Shown piece after piece: positions 1-9,500 of a stretch of 64,000 nucleotides of DNA (the stretch's first letter is position 1; the number at the start of each line of letters is the position of its first letter). The DNA lies in contig NZ_GG729936.1 in NCBI RefSeq assembly GCF_000160135.1, forward strand, positions 1 through 64,000. The letters run 5' to 3'. Source of the stretch: Oribacterium sp. oral taxon 078 str. F0262 (GTDB lineage: Bacteria > Bacillota > Clostridia > Lachnospirales > Lachnospiraceae). The notes under the pieces were generated by a model. It did not search any database. It saw only the letters and a list, made by a program, of their open reading frames with translations, and had not been told where the DNA came from. Position numbers and translations under genes: made by a program.

Positions 1-279
1 GCACTTGCCGCAGACAGAGCAGTAACGAACCCGCGCTTTTTCCGGTGAACATGCCTTGCAGACGCCGGAAATCCGGCATCCCTTGCGGTTGATGCAGTCA
101 TTGAACGGCCTGCCGTAGGCTCCGCTTTTCTTAAATACCAGGTGAGAGCGGACCTCTTTCGAGACGGTGGAGCAGTCCTTACCGATCCTCTCGCCGATGC
201 CCTTGAAGGAATTCCCCTCCTTGAGACCAGCCTCGATCAAGAGCCGATCATCAAGGGTAAGCTGCTTATATTTAGTCAT
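1..279 (-). CDS. IS30-family transposase, N-terminal part (cut by window edge)
   Basis: The frame starts at an ATG at 277-279 preceded by AGGAGG and stays open to base 1, giving 93 residues. It begins MTKYKQLTLDDRLLIEAGL and continues with a helix-turn-helix (about residues 20-45, with ERIGKDCSTVSKEVR) and then paired cysteines (CINRKGC, CKAC, CSVCGKC). This is the usual N-terminus of IS30-family DDE transposases of Clostridia: an HTH that binds the terminal repeats, followed by a Cys-rich linker. The DDE catalytic core lies outside the window, so activity cannot be judged. It is transcribed in the same direction as the damaged helicase gene it interrupts. Confidence 0.85.
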   Translation of the reverse strand, partial: MTKYKQLTLDDRLLIEAGLKEGNSFKGIGERIGKDCSTVSKEVRSHLVFKKSGAYGRPFNDCINRKGCRISGVCKACSPEKARVRYCSVCGKC

Positions 280-380
280 GGATCCTCCTGTTCTGGTCGG
301 AGCAACAGGTGGTGGACCAAGACCTCCATTATAATACTTTTTCAGAAGAATTAACTTCCATCCCATTCTTCGGAAGAATT

Positions 381-413
381 AAGTTCCACCTTTCAGATTT
401 CCAGGTGGAACTT
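381..413. repeat. 11-bp inverted repeat at the IS30 outer end
   Basis: AAGTTCCACCT (381-391) and AGGTGGAACTT (403-413) are perfect inverted arms around an 11-nt loop. A third related site (GGAAGTT on the minus strand) lies at 353-359. The position at the IS/helicase junction suggests transposase-binding terminal repeats. Confidence 0.6.
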
Positions 414-2771
414 CGAATAGCAATTAACATAAAGATATTCGCAAGCTCCAGGATCCCATTTCCATTGCCGTCCACCCGGTTGACCAGCTGGCGGATGTTG
501 TCTGTCAGAACACCAACATTCTCCGGATATTCTGCCTTCAGCCAGGCAATGGTATCCGCAAAGACACGACCACGTCCAATCGGCGGCAGCTGATTCGGAT
601 CTCCGATCAGAATCAGACGCTGTACACTGTTCCAGTTGATCGCCCGGAGAAGTGTCGCAAACAGATTCAGGTCGATCATGGAACACTCATCAACAATGAT
701 CATCAACAATGATAGTGTTGACATCCTGGCTGAGCTTTCCCCCGGATCTCTTCAGAGTGAAATTGTTATTGATCCATCCGTTGGAAGCCAGGAAAGAGTG
801 GATTGTAGTAGAACGCTCACCGGTCTGTGTTTTGATGCGTTCAGCAGCTTTGCCTGTCGGGGCCATAAGAAGAAAACCTGTGCTCTCTCCATGGACACGC
901 TTGATATTTTCCACAATAGCCCGGATAACCGTGGTCTTGCCGGTGCCCGCCGCACCAGAAAGAACGCAGAGAGGTTTGGTGAAAATCTTCATACAGATTT
1001 CGGCCTGTTTGTCCAGAATCGCCTCATACTGTCGTCCTGCCTTGGATATCAACTTTGAATCCTTCTTCTTCAGGCGCTCCTTAAACTTCTCTGCACTGAT
1101 TGCCCGTTTCAGGACAATATCCGGCCGATCCGTCAAAGCTTTGAAGGCGTCTTCAATGCACCGCTCATCTTCATAGACGGACCGCAAATACAGATACAGC
1201 GTATTATTCTCATCACGACGCAAATATAGAGCTTCTTCCAGTACCTCTGTCTCTATATCAAAATTTTTCAGCTTGTAGGTATATCTTTTCCACTCCGGCA
1301 TCCGATCCAGTCGATGATTAACAGACTCCAGAATGGTCGCTGTCTTTCCAAAAGAATGTGCTGCGATGCGGTTCAGCTCATCCACGCAAAAAGCGCGGAG
1401 ACGCTCGGTTGAGCCCTCATCCAGCAGGTTATCCAGTCCAAAGTCTGGCGATGCCAGAATACCGTTATCGATCTTATAAAACGGTATGACATCATCGACA
1501 TCATAGCCCTGGTACTGTTCAAAAATGATATACGGATCTGCCAGTATTTCTTCGAGAGAAACTGTGATTGATACGTTTTCCCTGTCCTCACTGAGGATAG
1601 CCTGCATCTGGCCTGCCGTAAGAGCAAATCTCGGCAGGATATCAAGTAAAAGCTTCTGTTCAGGCTCCTCTCGCAGTTTATATTCCCGGCGGATCTTCTT
1701 CAGCTCTGCTGCAGGTAATGCCTGTCCCCATACGTCATCGCGTTCTCCAACCAGCAAATCACATACCTGGTCCCGAAACGCTTTCATATCACTTTCATTT
1801 GTAAGGCGCAGATATGTGGCTTCAATGCTGCCAAGTCCAAGGTTTTCCAGCACAGAAGCAAATCCGGGATACGGCCCACGGGCAATCCATAACTCATTAA
1901 GGACGCTGCCCAGCCAGTCGCGGCGCAGCTTCCAGTTTTCTGTGGTGTCTCCTATCTCTATCAGCACTTCAACTGCGTTTACCAGCTGATTTACGATCTC
2001 TATAGCATCATCGTCCGTGATCTCCCTGGATCCGTACTTAAACGGTGCCCTGTGCAGCGGCTTGATAACCAGCCTCTCCAGAACATCTTCATTATCCATG
2101 TATTTCCAATAGGGGATACAAAACCCCTCATCTGGGTATGCTGAAGTAACCGCCTTCTGCCATACGATGCCGCCGGCATATTTCTTCCGTATTTCTTCAG
2201 AGATATTCTGGTAATAATGAAAATCTCCCATCTTCTTCAGCCGGGAAATACCAGCAACCACATAATTGTTTTCTTCATTTTCCGAGAAGGGATTGCTGTA
2301 ACCGGCATAATAAAAGACCAGGGATTTTCCCTCTTCAAACTGAGCAAAGTACTGCTCTGCCTTCCGGCTTCGCTCTTCATAATCATATTTCTGAGCTGTC
2401 CCGGACTTATTCAGGACATCATCGCTGTACATGAATTCATAGCACCAGGTACACGCTGTAGATGGCGGCAGTGTAAGCAGCGCAGGGTCTGCATCTCCCT
2501 TTCCCCACCAGCTTGGAGGATCAATCTGAATCTGAATGGTATCTTTGCCAAAAGCATTCACACTGCATCCGCACGCAGCCTTACAGGGATGAGAAGAGCA
2601 TGCCTCTCCGGCATGTTTCGTCTCATAGTCCAGATCCCTGTTTTCTGCAATCAATGTTCCGGGATAAGAATACTGCCCTACACAGTATGTATTGCCGCAA
2701 GGGTTCTTACAGATATGACCGTTCCACCCATCGCTATGCCATGCAAGGCGCAGGCTCATATGCATTGCCAT
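414..2771 (-). pseudogene. RecD-like superfamily 1 helicase with Cys-rich N-terminus, frameshifted and 3'-truncated
   Basis: The gene starts at ATG 2769-2771, eight bases after GGAGGAG and 27 bp after the sacsin-like gene. About 690 residues are in frame. The first ~90 are cysteine-rich (CKNPC, CGNTYC, CSSHPCKAACGC), followed by ~500 residues of unrecognised sequence. A RecD/UvrD-type ATPase domain follows with Walker A GAAGTGKTT near residue 603. The frame then breaks inside Walker B at 688-713. A second frame downstream continues the same domain (IIVDECSMID, then LILIGDPNQLPPIG, the typical SF1 motif III region). The coding stops near 414, where IS30 sequence begins, so the C-terminal helicase domain (UvrD_C_2 in relatives) is missing. 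The protein is almost certainly non-functional as sequenced. An AAA/RecD2-like helicase is the best family match; its function in the island is unknown. Confidence 0.8.
688..713. repeat. 13-bp tandem duplication causing a frameshift
   Basis: The 13-mer CATCAACAATGAT occurs twice back to back (688-700, 701-713). Removing one copy joins the two helicase frames and restores VNTIIVDECSM, a normal Walker B. Thirteen is not a multiple of three, so the second copy shifts the frame. Confidence 0.95.
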
Positions 2772-2798
2772 GCCACCATCTCCTCCGAAAATGTATTA

Positions 2799-5700
2799 TC
2801 AAATCAAAGTCAGAAAACCCTTTTTAAACGCATCCGGAAGTGGAAATTTCTTCTCTCCTGCTTTTGGGAAACTAACACCCATATAAGGGCCGTCTATGTA
2901 AGTAATCACACCGTCTCCAAATGCCTTATGACGGACTTTTGCGCCAACTTGCGGCTTTGACTGCGATGCTGGTTTCTGACCATTTGTTATATTGCTTCTC
3001 TCCTCCTGTCGCGGAGGCTGCGGAACCATTGGCTTCCGCTCCGGCAGGGGCCTTTCAACAGGTCTTTCCCGCCTCTGGTCGTCTCTCCTGTGATCAACGA
3101 TATATACCTGTTTTCTCTCACGCTGCGGATGAGCCAAGGGGCCAGTAACATTCTCCCGAATCTGAGATACAGGCTTTGCTACCGGTTCCGGATCTTCCTG
3201 ACCGGGAATCCCATACTGCTCTAGGAGAGAAAGTATTTCTTTCACCTCCGCCAGATGCGTCTGGGTAAAGTGAACCGTAGCGTCAGAAGAAAGCTCGATT
3301 TCATAATCTTCTGCCGGCGTTCCGATGTCGATATTCCGAAGTGCTCTTGTCATTTCTTCCTTGAACTTCTCTTTGCTTCCATCGCGGAACTGCTTATATC
3401 GCGAAGAACAGTTTTTGCAGAGGCAGAGGTTCAGCTGCGGCATCTCGATCCCGTAATTCGCAATTTCGGTCACATCCACATACGGTGCTGCCTTTTTGCA
3501 CATCTGACAAATCTGTGTATCGCTCTCATTCACATACATACCCAGCGTATAAGCACGAATTGTTTTCGGCGACTTGCTGGTTCTGATCTGCCGGAGCACT
3601 TTCTGATAGCGTACCGGATCTGCACAGAAGAATTCCTGACGAACATGCTCGATTAAGCTGTCCAAATTTCGCACCCTGCGCTGAGGAAACTCTTCCGACT
3701 GCCAGGCATTCGGATCAAATGTCCCTCTGTCATCCTCATCTTCCGTAGGCTGAATCCTGCCAATATCTGAAATATCAAATCCGAGTTCTTTAGCCAGCTG
3801 ACGGAACATGATCGTCTTATCACGCCGGTCCAGGGCGCCGACCATTTCAAAAGTATCCGCCTTGGCATCTGCCTCTTTCTCCACAAAGCCAAGAACTGCA
3901 AAAGCTTCCTTCTTATTCGGCAGCTCACTATAAATCTCTTCATCCAGGTCATAGCGAGATATCTGCGAGGGCCGATGCAATTCCCCATTTTTATCAAACA
4001 GCCAGTCATTATAGCTCAGTCTCCATAAAAAGCTGGCATTTTCATGGCTATCATAGGGATTATTCTTCCGCTTCCTGACAACGCCGCTCAGTTTTCCGCT
4101 GATAGAAAGCAACAGTTTCATCAGTTCTGCAGACTTTCTCTTAGCCAACTCCTCCTTGGGATGATATTCAATATACTCAATATTCTCATCCAAGCCATCG
4201 ATTTGCATGTTCGGACAGAATTCACCCAGCGCTCTCCAGTAACCATCACCAGTTCCGCTGTAGTCCGCCCGCTCTCCCTCGATCACCGGCGTAGTGATCA
4301 ATCCAAGCTTCTTCAGTTTCGACAGGGATATTCCATGGTCCTCATAAAACTCCCGGTCTATCTGATAATGGTCGAAATTATATGGATCCCCATCCTCCAT
4401 AATCGGCCTGTCGTTTTCTTCGTCATAATCCACTTCATATGCTTCACATACCGGCGCATAGTAGGTCAGGAGGTCTATGCCCTCATCGGAGGTATCTACA
4501 TATACGGCATGGGGGAAAGCAAAGGAATTATTCCCGTCTTCTGTCTTGATCTTGATGATATAAGCATTCCGCAGAAGAGCCATAACTTCTGCCGTATTCC
4601 CAGATTCTTCGATCAGATCCAGAAGCTGCTGGATGTCTTCAATATATTCCCGTTCAAAGTGAGCATCGTCTTCGAAATGAATCTTCTCATCATCGCCCTG
4701 AATATACTTTTTAATGATCTTTTCTTTGACGAACTGATAGTTATCAAATTCTGCGATCTGAAAACCATCCTTGAAAAGAGACTCATAGTCCTGCGCCACC
4801 TTCGTACTGACAATGGAAGAAGGCCGAAGGGTACGATACCGGCTGGAGGCATTCAGATATACGGATAACGCATTCTCTTCATATGTCGGCACCAGATCAT
4901 TTTCTGCATTCAAAATCACAGGCGCCTTGCGAAGATGCGGCCAGGCTTTTGGCAGGCAGGCTCGAATGGCCAGTTCATATGCTCCACCTCTGGTATAGGT
5001 CAAATTGGACCGATACAAGCTTTCTCGATAGTCGGAAAGGAAACTATACAGAGCTTTCAGGGATTCCAGATACATCTCCGAAGTAGAAATGCTCTGCACC
5101 GGCAGTTTCCCAAGTTCGATTGCCCAGTGAGATAAGTCGAAGGTCCGGATGCAGAGATCATCCCGGAGCCAGGAAAAATACTCGGTAAAGTTCCTTTCTC
5201 TCTCATTGTTAAAGGCAACAAAATGATCCACTGCATAGAATGATTCCTTCCAAAGGACGGAATCCTTTAAATCGGCCATCTGAAAAGGAACAGAAATAGC
5301 CAGTTCATTTTTATTGCGATAGTCTCCGAGGCGGTCAGGTAAGATGCTTTCCTCCGAAAACACCTTTGTAATCTTATCCTTCAGCCCCCTGATTGTCCCA
5401 TTCTTTGCTTCATCCTGAAAGGCAGAAAGAACGACGCGGCGCAGAAACACCTGAGTGATCAGGTTTCTTTTTGCAAGATCCATCATCGATTCTGCAATCA
5501 AATCTCCCAGCCTGCCAAACAGACTGTCATTGAAGGTGGACGGCGTCATCAGTTTTTCTCGGGAAACAGCTGTCTCGAAGCTGCCATGAATCAGGAACGG
5601 CAGATCTGTCATATCCCGTGTAGGAAAGTACACCCACACCGGTGTATGCTCCATCTCATTGATATTCCTTGCCTGAACATTCAACCTGTATGCGACCGCC

Positions 5701-6518
5701 ACCTCTGCGGACTTCATATCAGGATGGTCAAATACCTTTTTGTAGCGGAGATAACGGGAAATCTCTTCTTTTCCATCACTTTCGGATCCGATAATCCTGC
5801 AGGTCAGGAGCTGATCATCTCCATTTGCATGGCTCAGCGTAATGTGGACGTATTTCCCGTTTTCTTTATTGATCCAGTACAGGTTACGTATATAGGTCAG
5901 AAACAGCAGAATCTCGCCGGACAAGCTGTTTAGTTTGTCCAGGACATCCTTACCGCTGACGGCAACCAGCTCTCCTTTTTCATTGCGTTTCTTGAACGGG
6001 ATGACGATTTTTGTCAGGTGCTGCGTATTGGCAAATGGAAGATATTTCGTTCCATCTCCGTCCGGATAAGCCAGGGTGCTCTTCAAACCCTGAAAGTCCC
6101 AGTGGCTGTCATTTTCCACAGGAAGCAGATAATTCTTGATGATAAAGGCTTCTTCATCCGAATAAATCTCCGGCTGATAGGTGTATTTGAAAACAGATTT
6201 AAAGCCCATGCCGAATCTTCCGATGGTCTGAGCATCGTTTCTGTCTTTTGTTCCCATCAGCATAGATGACACACCACGCACATCATCTTCATCGAAAGGA
6301 TCCCCATTATGATAGAAAACGAGCTGATCCTTATAGAATTCAATGACGACCTTTGTCGCTTTTTCATCCTCTGCATTCTGCAAAAGTTCATAGACAAAAT
6401 GATTGCTGTCCGAATAGTGCCCGGCCAGAAGAGCCTCATATTTCTGGGGCTCTCTGGTTAGTGCTTTCCACTCATCCTGATTCGTCGCATAGATCTTCTG
6501 ATAATCTATTCTGCCCAT
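2799..6518 (-). CDS. Sacsin-like GHKL (HSP90-type) ATPase, 1239 aa, with zinc-ribbon and Tudor-like tail
   Basis: The N-terminus carries a GHKL/HSP90-type ATPase: the N box in HFVYELLQNAEDEKATKV (about residues 40-57) and the G2 box IGRFGMGFKSVF (about 105), as in sacsin-repeat and MORC-like proteins. The long middle is helical and unrecognised. A cysteine cluster at about 1004-1038 (CQMC, then LCLCKNC) looks like a zinc ribbon. A proline/arginine-rich linker follows. The last ~48 residues (GAKVRHKAFGDGVITYIDG and onward) resemble the small Tudor/SH3-like tail of UvrD/PcrA helicases, which binds protein partners. The gene sits between a SNF2 helicase (14 bp away) and a RecD-like helicase (27 bp away). 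I infer an ATP-driven conformational switch in a defence complex. Sacsin-like ATPases recur in defence islands, but the substrate is unknown. Start: ATG at 6516-6518, with AAGGAG ten bases upstream. Confidence 0.75.
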   Translation of the reverse strand: MGRIDYQKIYATNQDEWKALTREPQKYEALLAGHYSDSNHFVYELLQNAEDEKATKVVIEFYKDQLVFYHNGDPFDEDDVRGVSSMLMGTKDRNDAQTIGRFGMGFKSVFKYTYQPEIYSDEEAFIIKNYLLPVENDSHWDFQGLKSTLAYPDGDGTKYLPFANTQHLTKIVIPFKKRNEKGELVAVSGKDVLDKLNSLSGEILLFLTYIRNLYWINKENGKYVHITLSHANGDDQLLTCRIIGSESDGKEEISRYLRYKKVFDHPDMKSAEVAVAYRLNVQARNINEMEHTPVWVYFPTRDMTDLPFLIHGSFETAVSREKLMTPSTFNDSLFGRLGDLIAESMMDLAKRNLITQVFLRRVVLSAFQDEAKNGTIRGLKDKITKVFSEESILPDRLGDYRNKNELAISVPFQMADLKDSVLWKESFYAVDHFVAFNNERERNFTEYFSWLRDDLCIRTFDLSHWAIELGKLPVQSISTSEMYLESLKALYSFLSDYRESLYRSNLTYTRGGAYELAIRACLPKAWPHLRKAPVILNAENDLVPTYEENALSVYLNASSRYRTLRPSSIVSTKVAQDYESLFKDGFQIAEFDNYQFVKEKIIKKYIQGDDEKIHFEDDAHFEREYIEDIQQLLDLIEESGNTAEVMALLRNAYIIKIKTEDGNNSFAFPHAVYVDTSDEGIDLLTYYAPVCEAYEVDYDEENDRPIMEDGDPYNFDHYQIDREFYEDHGISLSKLKKLGLITTPVIEGERADYSGTGDGYWRALGEFCPNMQIDGLDENIEYIEYHPKEELAKRKSAELMKLLLSISGKLSGVVRKRKNNPYDSHENASFLWRLSYNDWLFDKNGELHRPSQISRYDLDEEIYSELPNKKEAFAVLGFVEKEADAKADTFEMVGALDRRDKTIMFRQLAKELGFDISDIGRIQPTEDEDDRGTFDPNAWQSEEFPQRRVRNLDSLIEHVRQEFFCADPVRYQKVLRQIRTSKSPKTIRAYTLGMYVNESDTQICQMCKKAAPYVDVTEIANYGIEMPQLNLCLCKNCSSRYKQFRDGSKEKFKEEMTRALRNIDIGTPAEDYEIELSSDATVHFTQTHLAEVKEILSLLEQYGIPGQEDPEPVAKPVSQIRENVTGPLAHPQRERKQVYIVDHRRDDQRRERPVERPLPERKPMVPQPPRQEERSNITNGQKPASQSKPQVGAKVRHKAFGDGVITYIDGPYMGVSFPKAGEKKFPLPDAFKKGFLTLI

Positions 6519-6532
6519 TCTCCTGCCGCTCC

Positions 6533-9500
6533 TTAATCGACGTGAAGAACTCCTCTGACAAGAAGGTTGGTATGGATATCCACCTTTGCCACGGTCTCAT
6601 CGACTTTTTTAGTCTGTGCATTGTACTTCTTTGTGATATTCTCCAGCTGGGCGATCCTCATTCGCTTGATCTTATCATCTGTAGCAGATTCGACCTGCCC
6701 GCGGACAATCGCTTCCTGCTGATGGAAGGAGTGTGCCAGCTGCTCCTTCCTGTATTCACACTCATCCCGAACATCTGCGGAATACTGCTCCTTAGAATCC
6801 TGCCAGCGCTTATAATGCAGGTCATCCATCTGGTCCCAGCTACTTTGATGAGTACCGTCATCCTCGTAATACTCGGATGCATACTGGATGAAATTCAGGA
6901 TATTCTTCTCCACAGCAGGATTGCTGCTTACTGCTACCAGACGGATATCCGGCCGCAGGCCAACATATCTCCATGCATAGATCAGGAATTCATAATCTCC
7001 CGGTTCCACTTCCGGATCCGCAATCCGAACTGCAAGGTCGCAGGGGAAATTCCTGCTTTCATAAGCGGCCGCCTGTGCGACAAACGGATGCATCTGTGTG
7101 AAAAATGTCACATCCCGGTTGTCCTTCGCATACTGGCTTTCAAACGTCACGGAAAGTACAGGTTTATCCGATTTCAGATAAGCCTTCCAAAGCTTCGTAG
7201 CATGGTTATTTGTAGAAAGCGGCATCTTCATCAGGTCATCCAGCAGAAGCTGACGCTTATCGGCAGCCAGCCGGAGTGTCTTTCCATCCTGCTTTCCTCT
7301 CAGGTATTCTCCCTGTCCGAGGTAGTCATCCATGAAGATGTTCAAGAGTTCATTGAGACTCTGCGGATTGATCCAGGCATTTTCTGCATCCTGGACATCC
7401 TTATCCATCATGTATTTCGACAGATCAAATCCATACAGAGACTTCTCTTCCTGTTCCAGGCGATGCAGCTCCTGTACCTTCATGACTTCGTTATCCGCCA
7501 TCTGCTCGATCTTCATCTGACGTTCTTCGTCCGTCAGCTCCGGATCAAACATAATCTTGAAAATCTGGTCACTGATATCACCAAGGATTTCAGAACAGTC
7601 ACCGATACTGGCTTCAAAAACGCCGATCTTTGACAGACACCGGTCATAGATAACCGCATCGATGGTCCCCTGCGTAATCATGTTATAGATCTTCACGGTA
7701 TCGCTCTTCTGTCCGCGACGATCGATTCTGCCGATTCTCTGCTCAATCCGCATCGGGTTCCAGGGCAGGTCATAGTTGATCATCGTGTCACAGAACTGAT
7801 AGTCAAGACCTTCACAACCCACTTCACTAAAGAACAGAACATCGACAGCATTCACGTTATCCCGGTCCAGAAGGAACCTCTGGCGAAGCTTATAGCGTTC
7901 CTCATCCGGTACAGAACCATCCACCTGGCCCACACGGATTCCCTGCGCAGTCAGCTTTTCCCGAAGATAGGAAAGCGTATGCCGGAAAGAACTGAAAATG
8001 ATGACACGGTTATTATCCGTCGTCTGCTTCTCCTGAATCACTTCCAACATCCGGTCGAATTTCGGGTCATCCTTGGGAAGATCTCCGGAAAGCTTATCAA
8101 TCTCGTCTGCCAGTTCAAACAGGGAGTTTTCCTCGTCACTGTTCAGTTCAAAATCATATTCGTAAAGCTCTCCATCTTCCTGAATCTGTGAAAGGCGGCG
8201 CTTTACAATATCATTCATAAACGGTGCAAGACCGTAGATGCAGCTAGCAGCCTGCCGCATAATAGTGCACATCATAAACCGCACACTGCGGCTACCATGA
8301 AGCTGTGCCAGCGCTGTGCTTTCAAATTCGATCAGTGCATCATAAAGATCCCTTTGTACGCCGTTGAACGGCACCTCTACCGTTTGTGTTCTTCGGATAC
8401 AGAAGTCTTCAATGTCCTTCCGCCTTGTACGGTTGATCATCGTATGGAAGGAATGCAGGCCCTCTATCTTCCCGATCATCTCGATCCGTTCATCACGTGT
8501 GACCTCTGTCCTGTCCAGGAAGGTAAAGATCTTCTCAAACTCAGGATTGTGCTGAATGACGTTCCTTCCCCATGTCGTGCTAAGAATATTCGCTATCTCG
8601 GCCTTCCCTGCTTCCTGCCATCCTTCCTCCTGGTTCCGGACAATCCGGAGGAGATTGTTGATGAACGCATTGGGTTCAGACATGGTTTTGAAGGTATCTT
8701 TATCAATAATCACATCCGGACGAAGCAGGTTCAGCAGGGTATACAGGTCATTGTTGCTGTTCTGCAGCGGCGTTGCCGTCAGGAAAACTACAGCATCCGC
8801 ATTTCTGCAGAAAAGTTCCACTCCACGATAAGCCCAGGTATTGGCGTTCCGGATGTTATGGGCCTCATCCACGATGACCAGGTCAAAGTGCGGAAGCGGG
8901 TCCAGTTCAGATAAACCGATATCCTTGTGTTTTTTGCCGGATCTGGATCCCCTGCCCATGATGGAATCCTCTCCAAACAGGGAGTACGGAATAATTGTTT
9001 TGCTGTGCCGCTCCGGCCACTCACCATCACGGTCTGTCTCAGAAATACACTCGGCAAGCATTCTACCGTCCAGCTGGGTAAAGTCTTCGTCGAAGCGCTT
9101 CATTTCCAGCTGCCACTTGCGCTCAGCGACCAGCGGTCTTGGGCAGATAACAAGTACAGAGGTAAGACTCGACCTTGCCTCCAGTTCCTTCAAAATCAGT
9201 CCGGCTTCGATTGTTTTACCAACACCGACATCATCCGCCACAAGGACACGCGGGCTGTCTGCCTGGATCATCCGGAGCGCCGGCCGGAACTGATATGGAA
9301 CAAAATCGATTCTGGCAGAGTTCAGAGAATACAGATTCGAAGAGCCGGGGTTATGTATCTGATAAGCAGTCAGAGCAGACCGAACCTTCGGAAGGGATAA
9401 ATATTTATGCTCTTCCTTAGCATTCTGAAGCTGGATCTGCTCCTTGTAATAAGACTGCACTTTTCCATTGACCAGTACAGAATACTTGTTTCCGCTGACT

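Larger units (their letters stand above)
1..413 (-). mobile_element. IS30-family insertion sequence, 5' end (partial)
   Basis: The element enters from the left edge of the window. Its outer end is placed near 413, where the helicase reading frame stops resembling its family. Upstream of the transposase ATG are two related direct repeats (about 341-361 and 370-390, sharing GAAGAATTAA.TTCCA), a hairpin at 381-413, and an AT-rich TATAAT-like -10 at 328-333 on the minus strand. These fit a promoter plus transposase-binding terminal repeat. The exact end and the target duplication cannot be fixed because the other end is not in the window. Confidence 0.6.

Noticed and set aside
688-713. Programmed ribosomal frameshift in the helicase gene
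   Set aside because: There is no slippery heptamer. The shift coincides exactly with a perfect 13-bp tandem duplication, which explains it as a mutation.
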